64,000 nucleotides of DNA from an uncultured Bacteroides sp. (lineage in GTDB: Bacteria > Bacteroidota > Bacteroidia > Bacteroidales > Bacteroidaceae): positions 1 to 64,000 of the forward strand of contig NZ_CAJLKP010000002.1 of NCBI RefSeq assembly GCF_905207245.1, read 5' to 3'. A program made the translations under genes and the position numbers. Within the stretch, counting starts at the first letter, position 1; each line of letters begins with the position of its first letter. A model generated the notes under the pieces. It worked only from the letters and a program-made list of their open reading frames with translations, ran no database searches and was not told the DNA's origin. Below, piece by piece: positions 51,458 to 62,300 of the stretch.

Positions 51458-53026
51458 TCATTTGCACAGTTCACCGGGAACATCATATTGCTTCTGTAAA
51501 CGTTCAAGTTCAGCCATAAGTTCGGCGGTAACCTTTTCCATGCCCTTTTTCCCATACAGGTTATGCATTTCGGTCGGGTCGGTCTTTAAGTCATACAGCT
51601 CCCACTTGTCATCCACGTAGAAGTGCATCAGTTTATAACGCTCCATCTTCACGCCATAGTGTGCACGGACACTATGGAAGCCGGGAAACTCATAATAATG
51701 ATAATAGAGCGATTTACGCCAATCACGCGGTGTTTTCTCCTTCTCCACCAACGGACGGAAAGACACACCCTGCATATCCCGGGGAACTTCAATGCCGCAC
51801 ATATCCAGGAAGGTAGGTGCAAAATCAATGTTCTGCGTCAGCCCGGTCACCCGGGTTTCCGGTTTGATGTGCCCCGGCCAGCGCATCACCATCGGCATGC
51901 CGAAGGACTCTTCGTACATAAAACGTTTGTCAAACCATCCATGCTCGCCCAGATAGAAGCCTTGGTCGGTGGTGTAGACAACTATTGTGTTCTTGTCCAG
52001 TCCGGTACGTTTCAGGTAGTCCAGAATCTCTCCCACACTTTCGTCCACGCTTGCCACAACGCCCATATAATCTTGCAGGTAACGCTGGTATTTCCACTCC
52101 GCCACTTCTTTGAAAGAACGTTGCTTAGAGTAGAACTCATTATTACGGTCGCGGTATGCATCGAGGAAGCGGCGACGCTCATCCGGCTCCATGGTTCCCA
52201 GAAAAGCGTGCGGCCAGGGGTCGAACAGCAGGCTGTCGCTGTCCATACCGGCAACCATTTTCAGGTCGTGGCCCTCGTACATGTCACAATATATATTCAT
52301 CTTCTGCATCTGTGCGGCATAGCGCCCCTCGTAAGCATCGAAATAGTTATCGGGAAGCGGGAAGGTGGTGTGCTCATACAGATGATAATGTCTCTCGGCA
52401 GGCACCCAGTTGCGATGCACCGCTTTATGGTGCATCATCAGGAAGAAAGGCTTGCTCTTATCTTTCCGCCCGTCAAGCCACTCTTCCGTGTAACGGGTAA
52501 TCAGGTCCGTCACATATCCCAGGTGGCGGGTGGTATCTTTCTCCGTGATGAAATGCGGATTGTAATATTCTCCCTGGTCGTTGAGAATCATCCAATGATC
52601 GAACCCGGTCGGGCGGGAAATAAGGTGCCATTTACCGATGATAGCAGTTTCGTAGCCATTTGCCTGCAATATCTTCGGCAAAGTTTGCTGCGCGCCGTCA
52701 AAACCTTTCGCCCAGTTCTTCATGAAACCGTTCTTGTGGCTATGCTTACCCGTAAGGATGGCTGCACGGCTCGGGCCGGAAATGGAGTTGCAGCAATAAT
52801 TATTCTGGAAAACCGCTCCTTCGTGTCCGATACGGTCGATATTCGGAGTCGGAGCGACCTTGCCGATGGGATGCCCGTAGATGCTCATTGCCTGACGGGC
52901 ATGGTCGTCGCTCATGATGAAAATGATGTTAGGGCGTTCATTCTGAGCATCCTGCTCCTGTCCCTGCATCGTTGCCGAAGGGACAAAAGGGAGCAGGACA
53001 AGCCCCAAAGAGAGTTTGTCTTTCAT
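51458..53026 (-). CDS. Serine-type sulfatase
   Basis: A 522-aa arylsulfatase-type enzyme with a short signal peptide. The modification motif is SGPSR starting at Ser83, the serine-type variant, so activation needs an anaerobic sulfatase-maturing enzyme to make formylglycine. Metal ligands include the DDH motif at about 40-42 and the DQGFYLGEHGWFDKRF segment (core DQG). It releases sulfate from sugars, which sets an acidic polymer or host glycan as substrate. It is in the middle of the minus-strand polysaccharide operon. Confidence 0.94.
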   Translation of the reverse strand: MKDKLSLGLVLLPFVPSATMQGQEQDAQNERPNIIFIMSDDHARQAMSIYGHPIGKVAPTPNIDRIGHEGAVFQNNYCCNSISGPSRAAILTGKHSHKNGFMKNWAKGFDGAQQTLPKILQANGYETAIIGKWHLISRPTGFDHWMILNDQGEYYNPHFITEKDTTRHLGYVTDLITRYTEEWLDGRKDKSKPFFLMMHHKAVHRNWVPAERHYHLYEHTTFPLPDNYFDAYEGRYAAQMQKMNIYCDMYEGHDLKMVAGMDSDSLLFDPWPHAFLGTMEPDERRRFLDAYRDRNNEFYSKQRSFKEVAEWKYQRYLQDYMGVVASVDESVGEILDYLKRTGLDKNTIVVYTTDQGFYLGEHGWFDKRFMYEESFGMPMVMRWPGHIKPETRVTGLTQNIDFAPTFLDMCGIEVPRDMQGVSFRPLVEKEKTPRDWRKSLYYHYYEFPGFHSVRAHYGVKMERYKLMHFYVDDKWELYDLKTDPTEMHNLYGKKGMEKVTAELMAELERLQKQYDVPGELCK

Positions 53027-53049
53027 AGGTTCCTATATCAAATAAATGA

Positions 53050-53904
53050 TTAATGAAGCGTCAGACCGGCAATAATGGGGGCATGGTCTGACAAATATCC
53101 GTCGTCCGGTTTATCGTCTATCACCCGGAACTTATCAGCACTCACCTGTCCGTTGACAAATACAAAATCAATCAACTGGCGGTTCTCAACCGGGATACGG
53201 CCAAAGTTATGGAAGCTCCATGCCGGACCGTAGACCGTGGAGGCAACTGAATAGGCGTTCTTCATTCCACCATCAGAAAGGATAGTGATCGGTTCCGAGT
53301 CCACCGTTCCGTTAAAGTCACCCGTCAAGATTACGGGCAGCCCCTCTGCAAGTTCGTGCATCTTCGCAAGCAGCAACTCGGCACTCTCACGACGCGCCAC
53401 TTTCCCTACGTGGTCGAAGTGAGTATTGAAAACTGCCAAATTCTTGCCACAGGTCTTATCTTTCAGAATCGCCCAGGTCACGATGCGCTCGCAAGCGGCA
53501 TCCCACCCCTTCACTCCAATCGTATCGGGAGTTTCGCTCAGGCCAAAGTTTCCGTTCTTTATCAGCTCAAAGCGGTCTGTCTTGTAGAAAAGAGAGCAAT
53601 ATTCCCCCGCTTCCTTTCCATCCGCACGCCCCACGCCCAGAGCGGTGTATTGGGGAAGACGGTTCTTTAAATCGTCCAACTGGTTCTTCAGTACTTCCTG
53701 CATGCCCACCACATCGGGAGCGTAGTAGGCAATCATCTTTGCCGCATTATCCTTGCGGTACTTCCAGTTGTTCAAACTATCTGCCACGTGGTCCAGACGA
53801 ATGTTGAACGACATGACATCGACCTTAGCTTCCGGCTGCCTGCCGCACGAAGCGACAAGCAGAACGAAAGCAACTAATACACTATTAAAAAACATCTTTT
53901 TCAT
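53050..53904 (-). CDS. Endonuclease/exonuclease/phosphatase family lipoprotein
   Basis: A 284-aa lipoprotein (lipobox VASC). The EEP fold motifs are complete: MSFNIRLD, GMQEV, NTHFDHVG, LTGDFN and the terminal DHAPIIA. Substrates in this family range from nucleic acids to phospholipids and inositol phosphates; in polysaccharide loci it is often found but not understood. Dephosphorylation of a phosphorylated glycan is possible. It stands between the sulfatase and the tandem GH144-type genes. Confidence 0.9.
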   Translation of the reverse strand: MKKMFFNSVLVAFVLLVASCGRQPEAKVDVMSFNIRLDHVADSLNNWKYRKDNAAKMIAYYAPDVVGMQEVLKNQLDDLKNRLPQYTALGVGRADGKEAGEYCSLFYKTDRFELIKNGNFGLSETPDTIGVKGWDAACERIVTWAILKDKTCGKNLAVFNTHFDHVGKVARRESAELLLAKMHELAEGLPVILTGDFNGTVDSEPITILSDGGMKNAYSVASTVYGPAWSFHNFGRIPVENRQLIDFVFVNGQVSADKFRVIDDKPDDGYLSDHAPIIAGLTLH

Positions 53905-53916
53905 GGTATCTTCTAT

Positions 53917-55224
53917 TTATTTTAAGTAAGGGGACGTAAACCCTAATTTCTTCAGTCCGTTTTGTACGTCCGGATGGCTCATAAAGAGCTTCCAAATCAG
54001 ACCCGTGCGGTAGTTTTCAATCATCACCACAATAGGTCCCTGGTCGATGGCCAGATACGAAGGTGCAAACCAGTTCTCCGTCAGGTTGAAGGCATCCTTG
54101 AAACCGTATTCCCCCCAAAGCTTACCGCCCAACTCTTCATAGAAGTAGCGCATGGCCTGAAGCGAATATTCCGGCGCATAAGGGATGGAAGACAAGGCGG
54201 CTGTGGGAGTAATCACTCCACGGTCGTTGCCGGGGCAATGAGCTGAATAGCCTTTATCTCCGTCACTGGCTGTCAGTCCCCAGCATTGTGCACCATATCC
54301 TTTGTAGCCCTTCGGATTGTCGATGCAATAGGCACGGTTTATCAAAGTATGAGCCTTCATCTGCTCCTCGTAATCTGCATAACGGTCTTTCAATCCGCGT
54401 GGGTCGAGCCCCATATAGGAATAATGGGTAAAGAACAACGGACCGCCAAAATCAGTTCCCAGAGGCAATGTTATATCATAAAACTGCTTACCATTCCTGA
54501 AAACGATAGAGTTGGCCCATCCTTTATGATACACCGATTCCGCAATGGGATAGGTGGGCGAAGCAGCAGCAAGGATATAAGTGATGTGACACTCATTATG
54601 TCCCTTTATCTGATGGTTCATAGCCCAACCGTTATTAGGCGACCAGTGCCAGTAAAGCACGTCTTCGCCATTGGTGAACCAGTTCCATTCTGCCTGGCGC
54701 CACAGTCCGTTGATAAGACCACGGATGTTCCTTTCCACCGGGGTGTCTTTGTCAAAGTACTGGTGTGCAGCCAGCAAACCTTCGAACATAAAGGCAGACT
54801 CCACCAGGTCAGCTCCGTCATCTTTCCGGCTGAAAGGGATGGTCTTTCCTGTCTGCCCGTCTATCCAATGTGCCCAGATGCCGTGATAACTGTCCGTACT
54901 CTTATCACTCAGAAAGCGGACAATCTTCAACATACGTTCCGCCGCCTGCTCGCGGGTGACGAAACCACGTTCCGCACCGACGATGATAGCCATCACGCCG
55001 AAACCCGAACCACCGATAGTCACAATATCATCACTGCCATTGCTACGTTCGCGTGCCAGCCCCGAAACCGGATGACCATAATCCCAAAAGTAACGGAAAG
55101 TTTGCTTCTGCACCAGAGTCATCAATTCTTCATCGGACAATGACTTCTCTTTCTTGCCCCCCGAAGCTGCCGGAAGCAGGCTGAATGGATAGAGCAAAAG
55201 TATCAAATATATCAATATTCTCAT
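53917..55224 (-). CDS. GH144/glycoamylase-family protein (copy 2)
   Basis: A protein of about 435 aa with an N-terminal signal peptide. It matches the glycoamylase (PF10091) group, which includes GH144 endo-beta-1,2-glucanases: LSDEELMTLVQKQTFRYFWDY (core QKQTFRYFW), the GGSGFGVMAIIVGAERG helix, WHWSPNNGW, HNECHITYILAAASP, and the C-terminal IDQGPIVVMIENYRTGLIW. It is about 60 percent alike by eye to the gene upstream, minus the Ig-like N-terminus. The start at 55224 (MRILIYL) gives a clean signal peptide. Confidence 0.87.
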   Translation of the reverse strand: MRILIYLILLLYPFSLLPAASGGKKEKSLSDEELMTLVQKQTFRYFWDYGHPVSGLARERSNGSDDIVTIGGSGFGVMAIIVGAERGFVTREQAAERMLKIVRFLSDKSTDSYHGIWAHWIDGQTGKTIPFSRKDDGADLVESAFMFEGLLAAHQYFDKDTPVERNIRGLINGLWRQAEWNWFTNGEDVLYWHWSPNNGWAMNHQIKGHNECHITYILAAASPTYPIAESVYHKGWANSIVFRNGKQFYDITLPLGTDFGGPLFFTHYSYMGLDPRGLKDRYADYEEQMKAHTLINRAYCIDNPKGYKGYGAQCWGLTASDGDKGYSAHCPGNDRGVITPTAALSSIPYAPEYSLQAMRYFYEELGGKLWGEYGFKDAFNLTENWFAPSYLAIDQGPIVVMIENYRTGLIWKLFMSHPDVQNGLKKLGFTSPYLK

Positions 55225-55237
55225 AATAATCAATCTA

Positions 55238-56878
55238 TTAGTTTAATGCCGGGCTCTCAAAACCCAAATTTTTCAATCCTCGCTGAATGTCCGGTATAGC
55301 CATGAACAAGTTCCAGAGCATTCCTGTCCTGTGGTTCTCTATCATACAGATAATCGGTCCCTGGTCGATGGCGATACATTGGTTATCATACCAGTTGGCT
55401 GTCAGGTTAAAAGCATCTACAAAGCCATAGTCTCTCCAGAGTTTGTCACCCATCTTATAATAGAAGAAATGCAAAGCGGATAAAGACTCCTCCGGTGTAT
55501 AAGGGAAAGCTGAAAGGGCAGCCGTAGGAGCAATCACACCTTTATCGTTGGAGGGTGAATGAGCGGAATATCCACTGTCGCCATCGCTGGCCGTCAGTCC
55601 CCAGCAGGAAGTTCCATAACCGGCATAGCCTTTGGGGTTCTCTTTGCAATAGCTGTAGTTTATCAAGGTGTGGTTCCGGTTCTGTTCCCAGTAATCTGCA
55701 TATTGGTCTTTCAGTCCTTTCGGGTTAATGCCGAGGAAGGAGTATTGGGACAGGAACAACGGTCCGCCCTTCTCGGCACCTAACGGGAGTTTATAACCGT
55801 AATAACTGTTGCCGTTCCTGAAGCCGCCATTCCTTGCCCATCCTGCCTCATACACAGTTTTGTCAATGGGGTGCGTAGGCGAAGAAGCAGCGAGTACATA
55901 CGTAATCAGACACTCATTCCACCCTCTGATGGGCAGGTTCTTCTCAAATCCGTAGTTAGGACTCCAATGCCAATAAAGTACCGGTTCCCCGTTCTTCTGG
56001 AACCAGGTCCATTCGATGGCTTCCCACAAGCGAGTGATATCTGAACGCAACTTGCTCTCAGCATCCGAAGCTTCTTTGAAGTAAGCACGGGCTGCCAGTA
56101 GTCCCTGAAAAAGCAGGGAAGTTTCCACCAAGTCGGCACCGTCATCTTTATCACCGAAAGGCTGGGTCTTGCCCGTAGAGCCGTTAATCCAATGCGAATA
56201 GGCACCGTGATAGTTCGTACACTCTTCATCCAGGAAAGTAACAATCTTCTGTACTCTGCTGAGGGCTTCCTGACGGGTAACAAAGCCTCTTTCGGCTGCC
56301 ACCAGCATAGCCATCACACCAAATCCGGTACCTCCGGTAGTTACGACATCAGCAGAAGTAGTACGTTCGCGCGCCATTCCCGAATGTTCGTGCCCGAAGT
56401 TCCAGAAATACTTGAAAGTTTGCTTCTGCACCAAGGTTAGCAATTCTTCATCGGGAATACGGTCGAACTTATCCGAATCGTCCATTCCGGTTTTAATTTC
56501 ATAAACCTTGCCGTTGGAGAGTAATACTCCGGAGGTGGATTTCACCCCCGGATTGATTACCAGTTTATATGAGGAAAAACTCTTAAAGCCACCTGTTGGT
56601 GTCAAAGAGAGTTTATCGGCACCCGATAAACTGAAGTTGCATGCCACTGCCTGGTCGTTCTGTTTCAGGGCAATGTTGGCGCGGGCCGATGCCTCATCCA
56701 CCGCATCCGTAAAGGTAAGCACGATACCGGCATCGGGAGCTACATTGTCGAAAGAACTCTGATTCTGCTTGTCACCGATAGAGATGCTTTTCAGTTCAAA
56801 CGCACCGGGTGTTTCCGGGGCATCATCCTTACTGCAAGCCGCCAGCAACAGGCATAGCATGAAATAAATGACTCTCAT
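55238..56878 (-). CDS. GH144/glycoamylase-family lipoprotein with Ig-like N-terminus (copy 1)
   Basis: A protein of about 546 aa. The signal peptide ends LLAAC, so it is a lipoprotein, probably surface-exposed. An Ig-like (Big_5 type) domain (about 25-135; IVLTFTDAVDEASARANI) precedes a catalytic domain (about 145-545) that parallels its neighbour: QKQTFKYFWNFGHEHSG, TGGTGFGVMAMLVAAERGF, WHWSPNYGF, WNECLITYVLAASSP and IDQGPIICMIENHRTGMLW (short cores of each are shared). The first gene product likely acts at the surface, and the second in the periplasm, on the same polymer. Confidence 0.87.
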   Translation of the reverse strand: MRVIYFMLCLLLAACSKDDAPETPGAFELKSISIGDKQNQSSFDNVAPDAGIVLTFTDAVDEASARANIALKQNDQAVACNFSLSGADKLSLTPTGGFKSFSSYKLVINPGVKSTSGVLLSNGKVYEIKTGMDDSDKFDRIPDEELLTLVQKQTFKYFWNFGHEHSGMARERTTSADVVTTGGTGFGVMAMLVAAERGFVTRQEALSRVQKIVTFLDEECTNYHGAYSHWINGSTGKTQPFGDKDDGADLVETSLLFQGLLAARAYFKEASDAESKLRSDITRLWEAIEWTWFQKNGEPVLYWHWSPNYGFEKNLPIRGWNECLITYVLAASSPTHPIDKTVYEAGWARNGGFRNGNSYYGYKLPLGAEKGGPLFLSQYSFLGINPKGLKDQYADYWEQNRNHTLINYSYCKENPKGYAGYGTSCWGLTASDGDSGYSAHSPSNDKGVIAPTAALSAFPYTPEESLSALHFFYYKMGDKLWRDYGFVDAFNLTANWYDNQCIAIDQGPIICMIENHRTGMLWNLFMAIPDIQRGLKNLGFESPALN

Positions 56879-56901
56879 ATTCGCTACGTTCTTCATGTTT
56901 G

Positions 56902-57735
56902 TTATTCTTTACCGGAATAAAGTTGTTTTATCTCAGATGCGGATATAGCTCTGTCGTAGAAACGGAACTGGTCTAACTGTCCCGGAAAATTGGATGCCCA
57001 ACTCTGTGCACCTGCCCCTTCCGTCAGGCTGGGCTTCGTGCTGAACTGAAATGCTCCGACAGCAAACGTACCCCAATCTTTGAATTTAAGCTTTCCATAA
57101 CCGGGAAGCTCCTTTGTAAGAGCACTTTCACCGTTCCGGTAAACCGTCATCATCGAGTTGTCTCCGTCGTAAACGAACGCCATATGCACCCATTCAGTAC
57201 CAAAGACATTGTCTATCTTCGCCTCCACCCATCTCTCGTCATTGTCCTTCACGGATGTACAGTTGTAGAGGTGCATCTTAAAGAACGCCTGGGTTTCGCT
57301 GCCCGTATTTTCCAGGTAGATATCGAAATTACCCCAGAAAGTCTTGGTGTTGGGGATGCTGAAAATACCGTAAGCTGACGTGTTTCTCGTTGTTTTCATC
57401 CAGAAAGCAACCGTACAGCTTCCCAATTCGGGTATGGTATCGTTCAGGTAAGAAGGGACACGTGCCAGCAGGTAAGAGTCTTTCGTTCCCTGATAAGCCT
57501 GTCCGTTGACTCCGTCAGTATAGGTAATTTCCCCACCGGCGCTCATCAGAAAGGTGTAGTTGCCTTTATCGCGCATATCATTCTCAAAGGGCAGGAACAA
57601 TTTCATTGGTGAATACTCCTTCCCGGCGGAACTGTCCGGATAGTCGAAAATCGGATGATCCATATCCTGGAAGCAAGATTGCAGTGTGAATGCCGACAAA
57701 CCGAATGCCAGCAATAAGTTTATATATCTTTTCAT
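56902..57735 (-). CDS. LamG/concanavalin-like lipoprotein
   Basis: A 277-aa lipoprotein (lipobox LQSC). The body is one jelly-roll laminin-G-like domain (about 45-275): FLPFENDMRDKG, SCTVAFWMKTT, EWVHMAFVYDG and the end QLDQFRFYDRAISASEIKQLY. Genes in this position after SusD usually encode surface glycan-binding proteins. No catalytic motif is seen. It lies 17 bp after the SusD gene. Confidence 0.9.
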   Translation of the reverse strand: MKRYINLLLAFGLSAFTLQSCFQDMDHPIFDYPDSSAGKEYSPMKLFLPFENDMRDKGNYTFLMSAGGEITYTDGVNGQAYQGTKDSYLLARVPSYLNDTIPELGSCTVAFWMKTTRNTSAYGIFSIPNTKTFWGNFDIYLENTGSETQAFFKMHLYNCTSVKDNDERWVEAKIDNVFGTEWVHMAFVYDGDNSMMTVYRNGESALTKELPGYGKLKFKDWGTFAVGAFQFSTKPSLTEGAGAQSWASNFPGQLDQFRFYDRAISASEIKQLYSGKE

Positions 57736-57752
57736 GGTCGTTACTATATGGA

Positions 57753-59270
57753 TTAATAATTAGGGTTCTGAACTAATACACCGTTTGATTTGTCAATCTC
57801 ATCCTGAGGCAGAGGCAACAATGCGTGTTTGTCCTGATAACCGGTTTTTCCGGCGGCATGTAGCACTTCTTTGGCAATTCCCCAGCGCACGAGGTCGTAG
57901 AAGCGGTCGAACTCCATGCCCAACTCAACCCGGCGTTCGTGACGGATAGCTTCGCGCAGTTCGTTCTGGTCATCGGTAGTCACCTCCGGCAGGATATTGC
58001 CATTCGTGCCACGGGCACGGCTACGCACCATCTCAAGATATCTTTTCGCATTAGTCTTGTCGCCCGTTTCGCAAGCTGCTTCCGCAGCCATCAATACAAC
58101 GTCAGAGTAACGGATCAGACGGATGTTCACCCAATATCCACCCTTTGTGTACTGTGCGCGCAAAGCCGGGTCAGTATATGCTTTCTTGTTGAAATACTTG
58201 GCAACCACATCGGCATTGGCAATCGGCTTCTCACCATAAGGTTTGTTGGCAGGAATGGTCGACGGGTCTTCCCCTGTTCTGATGAAATACAGCAAAGTTT
58301 CGTCTTTCCGGGGGTCACCTTCTTCAAACGCGTCGGCCAATAATTGGGTGGCAGTATGTTGCCCCCAACCTAAATTCCATTCGCCTGCTCCACGGCATCC
58401 TTGTACCTGAGCATACTGGCTGCCGATATCATTGGAACCCGGAAGGGCCGTAGTGGAAGTACATTGTAGTTCCAGGACAGACTCACTACAGTTTTCTCCT
58501 TTTTCACGGAAGATGGTTTCGTAAGGTGTATTCAGGTTGTATAAACCGGAAGCAATCACATCTTCTGCCGCAGCACGCATATTATTCCAGTCATTACGCA
58601 TCATGTAGGTGCGGGCATGCAAAGCGCGGGCTGCTCCCCAGCTAAGACGGCCAACGTATTGTGCCTCCCAAGTGCGCGGCAGACAAGATTCTGCATTGCT
58701 CAGGTCTTCATCGATCAAAGTATAGATCTGGGCAACAGAGGACTTGGGTATATTGGCATCTGCCACACTCTCCACCTTAAAATCAATCAGAGGCACTTCG
58801 CCAAAAGCACGCACCAGATTGAAATAGCAGAAAGCACGCATGAATAGGGCTTCCCCTTTATTTATCAGGTCGCCGCCTGTCAATGACGGATTCGACTTCA
58901 TTTCCTCCAATACATCATTGGCTTTATGAATCAACGTATAGTTAGCGTTCCAGTAACTTTTTATCATGCCGTTACTTGCAGCATATTCAAAGTCATCAAA
59001 CATCTTTCCTGTAGCAGCTCCGTCAGCCAGCGTACTCCCCTTTTCCGCATCTTCCGAGCGCATGCCATGAATAGCCAGTGCCGTGTTTCCCGACACGATA
59101 TGATAACCACGGAGCAGAGCATACATATTAAATATCTGTGTCTCATAAGTACCTCCGGTCAGGTCATCTTCCGTCAATGATCCCTGAGGTTTTTGATCTA
59201 ACAGGTCACTGCATGACATCTGGGAACATCCCAGTGCCAAAGCCATTATATAATAAAATATCTTTTTCAT
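57753..59270 (-). CDS. SusD/RagB family lipoprotein
   Basis: A 505-aa surface glycan-binding lipoprotein (signal peptide ends QMSC, SDLLDQKPQG follows). Typical SusD features are ANDVLEEMKSNP, RAFCYFNLVRAFGEVPLI, YTLIDEDLSNAESCLP and the C-terminal IRHERRVELGMEFDRFYDLVRWG, followed by LLPLPQDEID (short cores of each). It is the second gene of the polysaccharide operon, right behind SusC. The start at 59270 gives the signal peptide directly; an upstream Met at 59300 overlaps the SusC stop. Confidence 0.95.
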   Translation of the reverse strand: MKKIFYYIMALALGCSQMSCSDLLDQKPQGSLTEDDLTGGTYETQIFNMYALLRGYHIVSGNTALAIHGMRSEDAEKGSTLADGAATGKMFDDFEYAASNGMIKSYWNANYTLIHKANDVLEEMKSNPSLTGGDLINKGEALFMRAFCYFNLVRAFGEVPLIDFKVESVADANIPKSSVAQIYTLIDEDLSNAESCLPRTWEAQYVGRLSWGAARALHARTYMMRNDWNNMRAAAEDVIASGLYNLNTPYETIFREKGENCSESVLELQCTSTTALPGSNDIGSQYAQVQGCRGAGEWNLGWGQHTATQLLADAFEEGDPRKDETLLYFIRTGEDPSTIPANKPYGEKPIANADVVAKYFNKKAYTDPALRAQYTKGGYWVNIRLIRYSDVVLMAAEAACETGDKTNAKRYLEMVRSRARGTNGNILPEVTTDDQNELREAIRHERRVELGMEFDRFYDLVRWGIAKEVLHAAGKTGYQDKHALLPLPQDEIDKSNGVLVQNPNY

Positions 59271-59302
59271 ACTGTTCGTCTTTCTTTTATTAGATTTCAT
59301 GT

Positions 59303-62300
59303 TTAGAATGATAAATTAAAGCCCAAGGTATACACAACCGGCATCGGGTATCCTCCACCGTCAATACCAAACGAGGTTGCACTACCACCCACTTCCGGAG
59401 TATATCCGGTGTTGCGGCTCCACGTCTTGGGGTTCTGGATGTTACCATAGATACGCAAAGCTTGCAGCTTGATGCGGCTCAGCAAACGGGGGTCGAAGGT
59501 ATAGCCCAATTCTATGTTACGGATGCGGAAGAAACTGCCGTCCTCTACGAAGTAAGAAGAGGCTTCCAGGTTTACGGAACGGGACGGATCAAGAATTGGT
59601 TCCCAGTTGGATGTTCCTTCACCATGCCAGCGGTTCAGACGCTCTGTGCGATAGTTGAACTGTGCATAAGCACTGCTATCCCAATTGCGATAGACCTCAT
59701 TCCCATAAACTCCCATCATATCCACACTCAAGTCAAAGTTCTTATAGCCCAAACTTACATTAAAGCCATACGTAAAATCAGGAGTAGGATTACCAATCAT
59801 CGTACGGTCTTTCTCTGAAATGATACCGTCTCCATTGACATCGGCAAACTTCAAGTCACCCGGCTTCACAGAAGCTACCTGATTGGGGAATGAGGTTTCA
59901 ATATCCGTCTCGTTTTGATAAACTCCTGCCACTTTGTATCCATAGAAGTAACCGATGGGATAACCTTCGGACACTCGGGAAACACCGTTAATGATAGAGT
60001 AATCCTTGCTTATCAGTGACACCACTTCGTTGTTAATGGTAGTCAGGTTGGCAGAAATGCCATAACGCCAGTCTTCACCAATCTTATCATTCCAGGATGC
60101 CGACAATTCAAAACCACGGTTACGAATCTCGCCCGTGTTCTGCAATGCGGGGACCGTACCGGAAAGCCCGGGAACAGTGGTCAGCAAATCTTTCGTTGTC
60201 TTGTTGTAATATACAGGAGACAACTGCATGCGACCACCCAGCAGATGCATATCGAAACCTACTTCCCATGAGTAGTTGCGTTCCCAGCCCAATGTCTGCG
60301 AAATCAGTTTGTCCGGTCCTTTACCTGCGATTACATTGTCACCAAAGACGGCAGAGCCCGAACTTGTGATGTTGGGATAAGCCGGATAGCGGGAACCGCC
60401 TGTATTCTGGCTTCCCAAAACTCCCCATGAACCTTTCAGCTTCAGATAATCAATCACATTTTGTTTCTTCATGAAGTTCTCTTCGCTCATTACCCAACCG
60501 GCACCGAATGAGTAGAAGTTATCCCATGTATTTCCCGTTCTCTTGAATACGGAAGAACCGTCGCGACGATAAGAGGCATTAAACAAGTAACGGTTTTTGT
60601 AGTTATACAACGCACGGAACAAATAGGACATAGTGAAACGCTTGTACTGGGATGCTCCGTTAGTTGCTGATGTAGGATCATCGATAATGGAAATCCACCA
60701 CTTATCCTCGTCTTCGCCAATGGGAACACCATAACCCGGCAATTGGCTGCGACCTCCGGATAAGTCAGAGTATTCGTTATAGTTTGTTGTGAGACCGGCA
60801 GTCAGTGTCAGTCCATGATCGCCGAACTGGTTGATATAGGTCAATACATAATCAGACTGTGCAGCCATCGAGGTAGACTTGGACTGGCTGACACTCTCTT
60901 TATCCGTCAGCCTTTCTTTACCGCCTTCCACATCCGGATTGTACACATAGATGAGCGGAGAATAAGAGCGTGACTGGTTGGAAGCATAGTCCAGAGAGAA
61001 GGTAGCCTTAAAGGTCAGGTTCTTCATCAGGTCAAGTTCACCATAGATATTTCCCGCCATACGATAATTGGCAGACTTATTATGAGCACCTCTCAACACA
61101 GGCTCAATCATCGGATTCCATACCTGGGCGCGCTGGAAATCGGGAAGTGTATGCAGTAGACCGTTTTCCTGCTCATAGACAGGAGCAATCGGAGCCGCCT
61201 TCAAGGCAGATGCCACACCTTTTGCATCAGGATACAGAGCACGTACACCGTTCACTTGGAAACCAAAGCGCAGGAAATCGGTTACTTTATGTTCGCTATG
61301 CAGGTTTACTGTAAACTTGTTCAGTTTCTCACTTTGAATAGAACCTTCTTCCATTACATAGCCCAAACCCAAATAGAATTTGCTTCTTTCTCCCGAAGCC
61401 ATAATACTAACCGTATTATTAGTAAGGAAACCGGTCTGGAACATCTCATCCTGCCAGTCGGTATCTGCATTCCACACGGTATAATCATACGGATCACCAC
61501 CCTGATTCATACGCTGCTCATTATAGAGCATCTTGAACTGCTCCGCATTGGTCAGGCTGACATGGTCAGTAACCGTCTTCCAACCTACCGAACCGTTGAT
61601 GTTGACCTGGGTCTTGCCTTCTTTAGCCTTCTTTGTAGTAATAATGATAACTCCATTGGCACCGCGTACACCGAAGATAGCCAAAGAAGAAGGGTCTTTC
61701 AGAATTTCCATGGATTCAATATCAGCCGTATTCAGATAGTTGATATTATCGGTGAACAATCCGTCGACTACATACAGCGGAGTATAACCGTTGATAGAGT
61801 TCGTACCGCGAACACGGATTTCAGGATCTTGTCCGGCACGGCCTGTATTGACTACCTGCACACCGGCAACCTTACCCTGAATAGAAGCTAAAGGATTAAC
61901 AGATGGTTTGGAAGCAATTTCAGCAGCTTTCACCGTTACGATAGAGCCGGTCAAATCGCGTTTCTTGGCACTACCGTAACCCACTACAACCACTTCATCG
62001 ATGAGCTGGCTGTCTTCCTCCATCGCTACGTTGACGTTGGAACGACCGTTAAGTGCCACCTCCTGCTCTTTCATACCAATATAGCTAAATACCAAAGTAG
62101 CATTGGCCGACACGCCCGAAAGCTGGTATTTTCCATCAATATCGGTAATCGTTCCCATATTCTCCTGTCCCTTTACCCGGACCGAAGCGCCTATAACAGT
62201 CTCGCCTGTCTTGTCAGTAATGACACCCGAAACTGTAATCTTGTTCTGCGCCATCGAAACGACAGCGAACAGCAACATCACACATGTAATTAATAGATTT